Shown here in pieces: positions 1 through 9,381 of a stretch of 64,000 nucleotides of DNA (its first letter is position 1; every line of letters begins with the position of its first letter). The translations under genes and the position numbers were made by a program. The DNA is from Desulfocapsa sp. (GTDB lineage Bacteria; Desulfobacterota; Desulfobulbia; Desulfobulbales; Desulfocapsaceae), in contig JAQYVF010000004.1 in NCBI GenBank assembly GCA_030145625.1, positions 27,585 through 91,584 on the forward strand, in the 5' to 3' direction. The notes beneath the pieces were generated by a model. It searched no databases. It saw only the letters and a program-made list of their open reading frames with translations, and had not been told where the DNA came from.

Positions 1-343
1 TCTTTTCAACAAGTAAGGCAAAATCAATGGGTTTTTCGATGTATTGAAAGGTGCCCATGTCTCGCAGATTGTCTTCCATCTCCGGGGTACCGAATGCGGT
101 CATGACGATAACCGGGATTTCAGGATAGCTGCTGCTTAAATGGGCAACCAGTTCAAAACCGTCCATTCTTGGCATTTTCAAGTCGGTCAGGACAAGGCTT
201 ATCTTCTCTTTTTTGAGGGCCTCTACTGCCTCCAGACCATCATTCGCCGTGGTAATACTGAATTTGTCTTCGTAGGCCTTGAAGCCGTCGATCAGGCTGA
301 GCAGAAAACTTTCGTCATCATCAACGATTAAAACTTTCTTCAT
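1..343 (-). CDS. response regulator receiver domain protein (C-terminus beyond window)
   Basis: Reverse translation from CAT at 341-343 reads MKKVLIVDDDESFLLSLIDGF...LVLTDLKMPRMDGFELV...PVIVMTAFGTPEMEDNL, a classic REC domain; runs off the left edge. Confidence 0.9.
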   Translation of the reverse strand, partial: MKKVLIVDDDESFLLSLIDGFKAYEDKFSITTANDGLEAVEALKKEKISLVLTDLKMPRMDGFELVAHLSSSYPEIPVIVMTAFGTPEMEDNLRDMGTFQYIEKPIDFALLVEK

Positions 344-439
344 AGAAAAACTCCGCATCCGACTTTAGTCGGGTTGAGATGTTTGACAGGAGAATAGATT
401 CTCCATTGATTGTTGGCTGGTGTTTATCCAAAAGCGGCT

Positions 440-521
440 GTTGCTATTCCTAACTCTTCGTTGCTTTCAAAATTAAATCCTCTGAATATCAATTATATGA
501 ACCCCAAGGGCACTTGTACCC
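440..521. repeat. diverged relic of the 141-bp MITE-like family (copy F)
   Basis: CCTAACTCTTCGTT...AAATCCTCTGAATATCAATTATATG...CAAGGgcacttGTACCC aligns to the internal part and right end of full copies. Confidence 0.6.
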
Positions 522-686
522 GTAGTTAGGGTGATTCTTGCAGGGCACCTATGGGGAAATTCATTGAGCGCCTCAATTTAGAACAAACACTCTCATTTTT
601 GAACAGACATTAAGTAAATGTGCCCGGAAAATATATTCCCAAAAAATACCATGGACATGACGGCAATGTCCAGCAAAAGCTGGTAG

Positions 687-2804
687 TCATGCCTCCGGGA
701 TGATGATTTGTATCTGAGTCCCTTTATCTTTCCATGATCGGGCATCGATGGAACAGTTCATCTTTGACAGCATTTTCTTGACAATTACCAGTCCCAGTCC
801 GGTTCCTTCCGCTTTTGTGGTGAAGAAGGGGCGGAATAAATTCTTGATGGTATCTTCTTCCATACCGCAGCCATTGTCTTCAAGGCTGAAGATGATCTGG
901 CCGTTCTGTTCTCTGGCTATGGTGATGGTGATTTCTTTGTCTTCAATATCTTTTAGGGCAGCCACAGCATTGGTGATCAGGTTGAGCAGGACCTGAAGAA
1001 ATGCACGGGGATCGACCAGACCGATGAGTGATTCCGGAGGGTGGTGTATCTTCAGGGTGACATGTTGTTTGGCAAGATCTTTCTCCGTAAGCTGAAAAAG
1101 CTTGTCAAGCAGGGCCCGTATGTCAGTCGGTTCAATGTGAGGTCGTTCAAATACGCTGAAATTTTTGAGTGTTTTGAGCAGGTATTCCACCCGACCTATA
1201 TCGGAGAGACTGCGGCCGATAAAACGCTTGATGTCTGCGGTTTCGTATGTCTCCAAGTTGGATTCAAGGACAGAAAGGGAAACTTTGATGGAGTTGATGG
1301 GGTTGCCCAATTCATGGCGAATGGAGGAAAAAACAAAGCCGATATTGTCCATAAGGTTGGCCGCTTCAGCAATGGACTCAAGGCGTTTTTCCTCTGTTAT
1401 ATTCCTTTTGACGATGACTCGATTGGCCACGCGGCCTTCATGGTCGTGAACAGGAGAGATGTGCATCTCTTCTTCGTAAAGGGTGTTGTCTTTTTTGTAA
1501 TTTGCAAATTGACCACTCCAGCCATCACCTTTGAGAAGTGCATCTTTTATCTGTCTCCACAGACTATGGCGGATAGAAGGGGCATACAGGCCTTTAATGG
1601 ATTTGCCGAGGATCTCTTCCGGGAAGTACCCGGTAACTGATTCACAGGCCGGATTGGCATAGAGGACCCTGCCGATGGTATTGGTTATGATAATACAGTC
1701 TGATGATTGTTCGACAACGGTAACAAGACGATCCCGTTCCGAGCGGTCAAGCTGGTTACTGATAGACATGGACAGGATATTGGCAATAAATCGGAGGCTG
1801 TTTATCTGCTGCTGGGTAAAGAGGGTCTTGCTGTCGCGTCGGTCGAGTCCGATAAGTCCCCATAGTTCTTTTTTGACCATGAGCGGAATCAGGAGGAGTG
1901 TCTTGACGCCATCGCCAGTTAGGGTGTTGTGTTCTTTTTCTGCGAAATTCTCGGACAGATTGTGAATAATTGCCCCTTTGTTGAGGAGCGTCATCCAGAT
2001 TGGAACGGAAAGGATCCAGCTGTATTGGGGGAGGTTCGTCTCCTTATTCTGCTGTGGCAATTGCGAAGCCTCCGGTGCTGTATTTTTATCCAGGAGAAAA
2101 AAATTGTCAGCCTCTAGGGCCTTACAGATACCGGAATGAATTTCCTCAAAACAGTTTTGCCAGTCGGAGTGAAGGGCGCCGGGGTTTGTGATTTTGAGGA
2201 TACTTTCCCAAATAACGTCGTCCGGGCAGAGACAGTGCTTTGATGGAGAGGAGGGAGGCGGCTTTTGGGCATCGGGTTCGGAGCAAGGTTCATGGGCGGA
2301 CTGCGAGGGAGAAGACGTGGCAAATGAGAGGGACCTGGAAAAGATAAGAATTAGCAGGAAGGCAGCAAACAGGCTAATAACCAGGGCCGGTTGAAAGAGA
2401 AGCACTCCTCCACTGAATAAGAGATAGAGTGTGGGGGAGAGGAGGAAAAAAAGGGCCAGAATTGACGAAAAAGGGTGGGGAGAGAGTTCGAGTGTGAACA
2501 GGATTCCCAGAAGGATCAATGCCGGGCTATGAAAAAGAAGGACTTCAGGGGTTGTCAAAGGTATAAAAAAGGCTTGTCCACCCCATATGGCGGCAAGAAG
2601 AAATATCAGGCCTTTGGCAATAACCGGAACAGTGTTCGGAAGGAGGCTGTTTTTCAAGATCCTGGGAGAGCGTGTTGAGATGAGAATCAGGCAGGTAATG
2701 ATGAGTAAGGCCAGCCAGGTAATGAGGACTGGGTGACCTATGTGTGTCCAGTAAAAAACGGTCTCAAGTGCAGCCAGAGTGAGATTGGTAAAAACAAACA
2801 GCAT
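687..2804 (-). CDS. membrane sensor histidine kinase (GAF, PAS, HisKA, HATPase)
   Basis: N-terminal TM helices; PAS-like region; SSIRHELGNPINSIK H-box; NLITNAVAAL N-box; DNGCGM, GTGLGLVIVKKM G-boxes. Confidence 0.93.
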   Translation of the reverse strand: MLFVFTNLTLAALETVFYWTHIGHPVLITWLALLIITCLILISTRSPRILKNSLLPNTVPVIAKGLIFLLAAIWGGQAFFIPLTTPEVLLFHSPALILLGILFTLELSPHPFSSILALFFLLSPTLYLLFSGGVLLFQPALVISLFAAFLLILIFSRSLSFATSSPSQSAHEPCSEPDAQKPPPSSPSKHCLCPDDVIWESILKITNPGALHSDWQNCFEEIHSGICKALEADNFFLLDKNTAPEASQLPQQNKETNLPQYSWILSVPIWMTLLNKGAIIHNLSENFAEKEHNTLTGDGVKTLLLIPLMVKKELWGLIGLDRRDSKTLFTQQQINSLRFIANILSMSISNQLDRSERDRLVTVVEQSSDCIIITNTIGRVLYANPACESVTGYFPEEILGKSIKGLYAPSIRHSLWRQIKDALLKGDGWSGQFANYKKDNTLYEEEMHISPVHDHEGRVANRVIVKRNITEEKRLESIAEAANLMDNIGFVFSSIRHELGNPINSIKVSLSVLESNLETYETADIKRFIGRSLSDIGRVEYLLKTLKNFSVFERPHIEPTDIRALLDKLFQLTEKDLAKQHVTLKIHHPPESLIGLVDPRAFLQVLLNLITNAVAALKDIEDKEITITIAREQNGQIIFSLEDNGCGMEEDTIKNLFRPFFTTKAEGTGLGLVIVKKMLSKMNCSIDARSWKDKGTQIQIIIPEA

Positions 2805-3357
2805 GTGCGCTCTCGCAGAGGGAAAAGAGATTACGCTTGTCTCTGTTTTTTGCGAAGACAGCTGACAAACTGAAAGAAAACGAATAATTGAACTTTAGCA
2901 AACTCCGGAAGGAATAGCAAAAATAACGGTTTTAAAAGATTCAATTGTTGAAAATGTTTTACTGTGTTGTACGGGGATGCCCTGTACCACAGGGAGGTAC
3001 AAGGGGAATGGGGTGTGGTGAAGGACCCTCGGTACTCTAGAATTTTCCTTGGTAAGGATGATACGGTGAGGGGAAAAAGCAACGGAGATTAAGTTTTTTT
3101 GACTGTAACTGAGGTGAGTTGCTTAAGAATGAGAGAGAGAGCCTGTTCTGGTTATTTCAGGGCGATTGAGGGCAGAAAAAGAGAATCAGGTTTTTAAAAT
3201 AAGTCCTGTATTCTATTGAAAAAAGACCTGAAAAGAGAAGGTTTTGGGGAGGAGTATAAAAAATTGATCCTTTTTTTTGCTTGGGTGTGGTGGGGGGAAT
3301 GGTCCATTTTTGGTTAACGCTTTGAATTTATAGGTTATTGTATTGTTTTGTTTGTTT

Positions 3358-3372
3358 TGGCATGCTGTGTGC
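3358..3372 (+). promoter_or_regulatory. candidate sigma54 (-24/-12) promoter
   Basis: TTTGGCATGCTGTGTGCAG: TGGCAT with GG-N10-GC spacing. Confidence 0.45.
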
Positions 3373-3383
3373 AGTAAATAATA

Positions 3384-3450
3384 TGCTTTATCTCTTCTCT
3401 CCTTTCTCCTGGAAAAAGCCGGTTTCGTTGTTACGAATCCGGCTTTTTCT
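3384..3450 (+). ncRNA. candidate small RNA ending at a rho-independent terminator
   Basis: Promoter-like -24/-12 followed about 75 nt later by AAAAAGCCGG...CCGGCTTTTT, with no ORF between; CU-rich TCTCTTCTCTCCTTTCTCCT segment. Confidence 0.35.
3413..3448 (+). terminator. rho-independent terminator
   Basis: AAAAAGCCGGtttcgttgttacgaatCCGGCTTTTTCTT. Confidence 0.75.
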
Positions 3451-3681
3451 TATTTCACCTCATTATAAAGTATCTTCTCTTGGATGGACGTTTTTCGTAG
3501 CTGTTGTATAGTGTGCGCTACCTGGTCAGATATTTAGGCCACCTTTAGAGCAAAGAGTGAAAGAAAAGAGAACAGCTTCTGCTCAACTCATTGTCACTGT
3601 TCTATTCACTCTTCTCTCTCCGGTTGTTTTACATGAAGGATGTTTGTCTATGTATGGTGAAATGCTGCGGGGCTTGATGAG

Positions 3682-4626
3682 ATGATTCCTCTGTTGAAGG
3701 TTCCTGTCTGTCTTGCTCGTTGTAATTCCTATGACTCTCATATCCTGCTTTCTCTTCTGCAGGACCAGCTTGATTTACTCGCTGTCCCTGCAAACCTTTC
3801 CGGTAAGAAAATTCTGCTGAAGCCTAACTTGATCAGCGCCAAAGCTCCACCACTTGCCTGCAGTAATCCCTTTTTTGTTGCCGCCGCAGCATCCTGTTTC
3901 CTCTCCCGTGGCGCCAGGGTTGTACTTGGAGACTCGCCTGCCTTTGGCTCAGCGGCGCAGGTCTTTGATCGGCATGGTTTTAGAACCGCTTTGAGCGGGC
4001 TGCAGGTAGAGTATCTCTCTTTTGTGACCCTGAACAAAGTAAAACTTGCTTGTGGGGTCACGGTGGGAATAGCTGCTGAAGCACTGGATTGTGATTATTT
4101 TGTCAACCTTCCTCGAATCAAGGCCCATGAGCAGATGGGGGTCACCATGGCAGTGAAGAATGTTTTTGGGGTTGTTTTGGGGGCGCGTAAGGCATGGCTG
4201 CATATGCGTCATGGCCGGTCTCATCAGGAATTTGCAGAAATGATCCTGGACCTGCTGTCGTTTTTGCCGGCTACTCTGGCTTTGGCAGACGGTATTGAGG
4301 TGATGAATGAAAGGGGGCCAATGTTCGGAACGTCTTTATCCCTGGGGTGTGTAGCGGCATGCGAGAATTTTGTCGCCATGGATCGCGCCTTGCTTGCGGT
4401 GCTGGAGATTGCAAAAGAGCGTAGTCCCTTGGCAGTTGCTGCGGAAAAGTCTGCACTGCCGGGAGCATGTTTGCAGGATCTTGCATTTCCCCAGCTGCCT
4501 CCAACGGCCTTTGCCGGATCGGGATTTCAAGTACCTGCTGTTCTCAACCCAATACCATTTCAGCCCTTTCGTTATCTGCGGAGCAGTTGCAGAAGGATTC
4601 TCCTTGAACTCCGACGAAAAATATGA
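3682..4626 (+). CDS. DUF362 domain-containing protein
   Basis: KILLKPNLISAKAP..., VNLPRIKAHEQMGVTMAVKNVFGVVLGARKAWLH typical of the DUF362 family. Confidence 0.8.
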   Translation: MIPLLKVPVCLARCNSYDSHILLSLLQDQLDLLAVPANLSGKKILLKPNLISAKAPPLACSNPFFVAAAASCFLSRGARVVLGDSPAFGSAAQVFDRHGFRTALSGLQVEYLSFVTLNKVKLACGVTVGIAAEALDCDYFVNLPRIKAHEQMGVTMAVKNVFGVVLGARKAWLHMRHGRSHQEFAEMILDLLSFLPATLALADGIEVMNERGPMFGTSLSLGCVAACENFVAMDRALLAVLEIAKERSPLAVAAEKSALPGACLQDLAFPQLPPTAFAGSGFQVPAVLNPIPFQPFRYLRSSCRRILLELRRKI

Positions 4627-4754
4627 TGGAATAGGGGCTTTGGAAATCAGTGAAAAGCAGTTCTTTATCTTTTGTTATGTCAATAGGTTAACAGGAAAAG
4701 TCGAAGGGGAAAGGGCGGCATTGAGAGCTTGCCCTATTTGTCCGACACACTCTA

Positions 4755-4895
4755 GGGTACCTTGAAAAATTAGAATTTTCGTTCAAAATCGAGGTGTGAG
4801 AAAAATTTTACCGCAGGCATATATTTGATATTCCGAGGATAAAATTTTACTCATAACGAAGAGTTTGGGCGAAAAGGCAATTTTGCAAGGAGGCC
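4755..4895 (-). mobile_element. 141-bp MITE-like element, copy A (TSD TCTA)
   Basis: GGGTACCTTGAAAAATTAGAATTTTCG ... CGAAAAGGCAATTTTGCAAGGAGGCC; TCTA at 4751-4754 and 4896-4899. Confidence 0.85.
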
Positions 4896-4911
4896 TCTAC
4901 AGGGATGAGCC

Positions 4912-5664
4912 ATGTTTAAATTAAAGGGAAAGGTTGCATTGATAACCGGTGGATCCAGGGGGATTGGTCGGGCCATTGCCATGCGTTTTGCAGAGAGTGG
5001 AATGGATCTTGTCGTCAACTATGTTCGTCATAAGCGGGATGCCCAGGAAACTGCTGATGCAGCAGAAAAGTTAGGGGTACGCTGTCTTCTGCTCAAAGCC
5101 AATGTGGCCAAGAGTGAGGATGTCCAAAAGATGGTTGAGACCATCGGCGAGGAATTCGGAACCTTGGATGTGTTGGTCAGTAATGCAGCCTCAGGGGTGT
5201 TGAAGCCGGCCATGGAGTTGACCGAGCGGCATTGGAACTGGGCCATGGATATTAATGCTCGAGCATTGCTCACCCTGGTGCAAGATTGTCTTCCCCTGAT
5301 GAACCCAGGCAGCAGGGTCATGGCGGTATCAAGTCTCGGTGCAACCCGGGCCATTGAAAATTATACCACCGTCGGCGCTTCCAAGGCTGCACTGGAATCT
5401 CTGGTGCGTCATCTGGCAGTGGAACTTGGTCCCCAGGGTATTCATATTAACACTATCAGTGCAGGAGCTGTGGACACAGATGCCCTGAAGAAATTTCCTA
5501 ACCGGGAGGAGATTTTGAGTACCGCCCTGGCCCGGACTCCTCTGGGACGTTTGACCACCCCGGAAGATGTTGCAGATCTGGCTCTCTTTCTCTGTTCCGA
5601 TTTTGCCACCATGATTCAGGGGCAGGTGATAACCGTTGATGGGGGCTATGCCATCAGGGGGTAG
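4912..5664 (+). CDS. fabL: short-chain dehydrogenase, enoyl-[ACP] reductase III (FabL)-like
   Basis: TGGSRGIG Rossmann motif, NYTTVGASKAALE YxxxK-type region, C-terminal GQVITVDGGYAIRG. Confidence 0.75.
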   Translation: MFKLKGKVALITGGSRGIGRAIAMRFAESGMDLVVNYVRHKRDAQETADAAEKLGVRCLLLKANVAKSEDVQKMVETIGEEFGTLDVLVSNAASGVLKPAMELTERHWNWAMDINARALLTLVQDCLPLMNPGSRVMAVSSLGATRAIENYTTVGASKAALESLVRHLAVELGPQGIHINTISAGAVDTDALKKFPNREEILSTALARTPLGRLTTPEDVADLALFLCSDFATMIQGQVITVDGGYAIRG

Positions 5665-5723
5665 TCTCTTTTTCAAGAACCCCTCCTAGGTATGCAACAA
5701 GCCAGATTATATGATGGTTGCCT

Positions 5724-6836
5724 TTAACGAGGGGGCTTCACCAGAGAAACACCCGGAATCAGGGTTTGCGTGGACTGGATTCCACGCATGCGACGTAATG
5801 AGAGGTGCGTGAACTGGGAGATGACCTCTGCATCGGAGGTCAGGAGGTCACGGCTGAGTGTCGCCTTGATAATCAGGTCGATGGAACCATGGACAGAGTG
5901 CAGTTCGTCTACCTCGGGCAGGGCAAAAATTTTATCAATAACTCGTTCTTCATGAGCGCCTTCGACATTGATAAGAATGAAAACGATAATGTCCCGTTTC
6001 ATCTCCGGGTATTCGACACCTTTTTTCTTTTTGGCCATTTTTTCGCGGAAGGCCTCCATGTCTCTGGGAATGAGTTTGTCCACGCCAATACCGTATCGTC
6101 GTTTGGCCTCTTTCTGCCACTGGTGAGTAGAGATATAGAGATAGAGATCGTCAACTGTCCTGTCCGGAAATGAGCGGAGCAGGCCACTGTTCTTGATGAG
6201 CATCTTAATTGGCAGATAGATAGTGCGATACCAGTCTGCACCCGCTTCGGTCAGACTGACCTCCTGCTCCTGCTCTTTGGCAAGGAATTGCTGATGGGTG
6301 GTAATCTGCTGGAGAAGATATTCGCTTTGTCCCGGTTCTGTCAGTTCCAGGGCGCGGGGCAGGCCCACTTTGTCCCGGAATTCGATTTTTTCCAGGTAGA
6401 GTCTGTTCTCCACCGTATCTTTTGTGGGCAGGAGTTCCAGGATGTTGGCCTGGATATGGCTCTGTTTCAGATTTCTGGCCGCCGTCACCCGATGGTGCCC
6501 GTCAACGATATAATATTTGTCTTTGATCTGATAGAGAGAGACAGGGGGGACAGGACGTCCTTCCTGCAGTGCCTGGGTCAGGTATTGCAACCTGTCTTCG
6601 TTTCCGGCTCCCTGGAGTCGAAATTGCTGGTCAAAGTCGGTATAGCGTCCCACTGAGCCGGAAATCTTGTCCAGAGGGATCGTGGCTACGCCACGTTTTA
6701 CCGTCTCGTAGGCCTTTTCCGCTTCTCTGATCTGGTCAAAGGTGCCTTCTTGCTGTACCTTGTCTTGCTGAGCGGGATCCAGGTTTTTTTCTTTCCTACC
6801 TTTCCATAATTTCTGTTTCAAAGAAAAAAAAGCCAT
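5724..6836 (-). CDS. ParB-like nuclease-domain protein fused to C-terminal RAM (Lrp/AsnC ligand-binding-like) domain
   Basis: YYIVDGHHRVTAARNL (ParB/sulfiredoxin-like); C-terminal DIIVFILINVEGAHEERVIDKIFALPEVDELHSVHGSIDLIIKA...TLIPG. Confidence 0.75.
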   Translation of the reverse strand: MAFFSLKQKLWKGRKEKNLDPAQQDKVQQEGTFDQIREAEKAYETVKRGVATIPLDKISGSVGRYTDFDQQFRLQGAGNEDRLQYLTQALQEGRPVPPVSLYQIKDKYYIVDGHHRVTAARNLKQSHIQANILELLPTKDTVENRLYLEKIEFRDKVGLPRALELTEPGQSEYLLQQITTHQQFLAKEQEQEVSLTEAGADWYRTIYLPIKMLIKNSGLLRSFPDRTVDDLYLYISTHQWQKEAKRRYGIGVDKLIPRDMEAFREKMAKKKKGVEYPEMKRDIIVFILINVEGAHEERVIDKIFALPEVDELHSVHGSIDLIIKATLSRDLLTSDAEVISQFTHLSLRRMRGIQSTQTLIPGVSLVKPPR

Positions 6837-7401
6837 AACTGTTAATTACCTTTGTCTCATGGACCATCGTGGTACGGTCCGTTGGATGCTTAAAGAACGC
6901 ATGGGTATGACCATGAATGAAATAGGCCGGACTCTTTTTTTTGATGAGGTCGGTAAAGGTTCTGAATCCTTTGTGGCAGGGATCCTCTTTGTCGTGAATG
7001 AACCTGGGCGGAGCGTGGGTCACGATGATGTCTACCTGTCGTTTTTGTAAGAACTGGAACCAAAGGCTGCGAACAATTTTTTTCATCTCATTATCAGTGT
7101 ACTGGTTGATTCCTCCATTATACCAGCGAGAACCGCTGAATCCCATGATATAGATTCCCTGTTCTTCTTTTATTTTTGCGTGGAGGTTAATACAGCCCAC
7201 AGGTGGCGAGTTCCGGTAGCGGATGTCGTGATTTCCTTGGATAAAATAGAGGGGAACCTCAAAGCGTTCTCGAAGTTCAGTGAGGTATTCAGGGGGCAGG
7301 TCTCCGCAGGCCAGGATCAGTTCCGGGTGTTCCGGGAGTAAGTTGTCCGGTTTTACGAGAAGGTCGTTGACCACTTTGTCCGATACGGTGAGGATCTTCA
7401 T
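6796..7401 (-). CDS. metallophosphoesterase (calcineurin-like)
   Basis: LACGDLPPEY, QGNHDIRYRN, VTHAPP, HGHTHAFFKH. Confidence 0.9.
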   Translation of the reverse strand: MKILTVSDKVVNDLLVKPDNLLPEHPELILACGDLPPEYLTELRERFEVPLYFIQGNHDIRYRNSPPVGCINLHAKIKEEQGIYIMGFSGSRWYNGGINQYTDNEMKKIVRSLWFQFLQKRQVDIIVTHAPPRFIHDKEDPCHKGFRTFTDLIKKKSPAYFIHGHTHAFFKHPTDRTTMVHETKVINSYGFFFFETEIMER

Positions 7402-7545
7402 ATTTTTGTAAAAGATGAAAGATCCAAGCTTGTTGCTGACTGACGGGTAAGCGTTTTTGCAGAAAGAGATTTGCCCGGATGTAACTCTTTGGTGAGGGGG
7501 ACGCTATGACCCTCCGAAATGTAAAGATAGAAGGAGGGGAAGGGG

Positions 7546-7995
7546 TTAGTTGTCTGCTGGCAGTTCATAGTGGAGAAGGTTCTCTTTAAGTGAAGCAACT
7601 TCTTTTTCTAGCTTTTTTACCTTGTTGCGGTAATAAGTTGCCTGTTGGTCGGCCTCTTTGAAACGGAGTGTCAACTGGCTGGTAAGGGGTTTGAGGATGG
7701 GAAGGTCGTTGTTGAGCAGCGCCATGCGCAGGGTACGGTCTTTGACCATGATGACCCTGGTAGGTTCTGTGGCAGTGGCGCTGGCACATCGCGGTTCATC
7801 GGAGAGTAGGGCCATTTCTCCAAGGATGTCTCCACTGGACATCTTGGCAACAATGTCTTTTTCTGTTTTTGTTTCCTTGCTGATTTCTACGGAGCCGCTG
7901 ATAATAATATAGATAAAGTCTCCGCTATCCCCCTGCAGAAAAATCGTTTCGTCCGTGGCGAAATCTTTGGTTGTGAATTTTGCATTGTCTTCCAT
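7546..7995 (-). CDS. cyclic nucleotide-binding domain protein
   Basis: ETIFLQGDSGDFIYIIISGSVEIS...SGDILGEMALLSDEPRCASATA; start chosen at MEDNAK behind AGGA (ORF track starts at 8028). Confidence 0.88.
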   Translation of the reverse strand: MEDNAKFTTKDFATDETIFLQGDSGDFIYIIISGSVEISKETKTEKDIVAKMSSGDILGEMALLSDEPRCASATATEPTRVIMVKDRTLRMALLNNDLPILKPLTSQLTLRFKEADQQATYYRNKVKKLEKEVASLKENLLHYELPADN

Positions 7996-8039
7996 GATCG
8001 ATCCTGAATATGTGTAGTTTTTTGTCAAATGTAACTAAT

Positions 8040-8180
8040 GGCTACCTTGCAAAATTGCTTTTTTCCCCAAACTCTTCGTTATGAGGAAAAATTTATCCTC
8101 GGAATATCAAATATATGCCTGCGGTAAAATTTTCCTCATGCCTCGATTTTGAACGAAAATTCTAATTTTTCAAGGTACCC
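8040..8180 (+). mobile_element. 141-bp MITE-like element, copy B (TSD TAAT)
   Basis: GGCTACCTTGCAAAATTG ... AAAATTCTAATTTTTCAAGGTACCC; TAAT at 8036-8039 and 8181-8184. Confidence 0.87.
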
Positions 8181-8463
8181 TAATGTTGATGAACAGGTTG
8201 GAGGAAGCTGAATCATTTGTATGTGTGCCCTGCCATGGAAGGCAGCTAAGGTGAGCTTCATCCTCACTGTACAAGATATATTGAGTATACGAAGAAAAAG
8301 AGATTTTTCCATCATTTTTTTGTAAAATAGTAACTGATATTTTTTACAATGGTATTGTGTGTCTGATTGTAACCACCTTGATGAGAAATGTGAGCTCATT
8401 CACCACAACCATTTTCCGGATCTTGCAAAAAAAAACAGTATACTTTTTTATCGTGAAGCCAAT

Positions 8464-9060
8464 ATGAATCCAATAGTTGTTAATACGGAAGAAATAATTC
8501 TGGCCTCAGGGTCCCCTCGCCGGCGTGCCTATTTTGAGGATCTTGGGCTTGTGTTTCGTGTGGTGTCTGCCGATATTGAAGAGAGGCTTAAACCCGGTGA
8601 AATGTCTCTTGCCTATGTAAAACGACTGGCACAGGAAAAGGCCAGGGCCGTGGCAGATGAAAACTCGAAGAGTTGGATTGTTGCAGCTGATACCGTGGTC
8701 TGTTTTAACGAAATGGTGTTGGAAAAGCCTGATAATGAGCAACAGGCGCTGAAAATGCTCATGCGGCTTGCCGGAAATGATCATCTGGTGCGAACTGCGG
8801 TCTGTCTTATTAATCTGAGTCTGTCTGTCTGCGAGGTCGTAGCAGTGACCAGTCGTGTCTCTTTCTGGAGTTTTAGCGAGGAACTGGCATGGGCCTATGT
8901 GCAAAGTGGAGAGCCACTTGATAAGGCAGGAAGTTATGGTATCCAGGGGAAGGGAGCTTTTCTTGTTCGAGAGATTCGGGGCTCTTATTCAAATGTCGTT
9001 GGCTTGCCTCTTTTTGAGTTACTGGAAATGCTGAACAGGCATGGAGTGATCGTTTCTTAA
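8464..9060 (+). CDS. maf: Maf-like septum formation inhibitor / nucleotide pyrophosphatase
   Basis: LASGSPRRRAYFEDLGL, AADTVV, GEPLDKAGSYGIQGKGAFLV, GSYSNVVGLPL; start at MNPIVVNT. Confidence 0.92.
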   Translation: MNPIVVNTEEIILASGSPRRRAYFEDLGLVFRVVSADIEERLKPGEMSLAYVKRLAQEKARAVADENSKSWIVAADTVVCFNEMVLEKPDNEQQALKMLMRLAGNDHLVRTAVCLINLSLSVCEVVAVTSRVSFWSFSEELAWAYVQSGEPLDKAGSYGIQGKGAFLVREIRGSYSNVVGLPLFELLEMLNRHGVIVS

Positions 9061-9381
9061 AAGAACTCTTTTCTTGATGGTAGCCTGACGATAAAGCTGT
9101 GTACATTTGCGTTTCTGATTACCACTGCAGCTTCACGGCGCCCCATTTTGATGCGCACGGCGCACACTGGGCAGTTGAGTGTTGGCGGTAATTAAATTTG
9201 AATTTAAGGGGCTTTCTTGACTTTTTTTGAGATTGAGGGTTAGCTAAGTAAGATAGGGGAAAATTTCATGTTTTTGTTATATTAGCCCCTTTGTAAAGAG
9301 AAGGGGCGCAGGTGTTTTGGTCAAAAGTCCTCTTGCAGTCAATTAGTAATAATATCACTACGTGACAACTCGGTGTGTTTT

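Noticed and set aside
1041-1640. Long opposite-strand ORFs inside confident genes (here antisense to the histidine kinase; likewise 44967-45665, 47142-47738, 57128-57928)
   Set aside because: Shadow ORFs antisense to well-supported CDS, without recognisable domains or ribosome binding sites.
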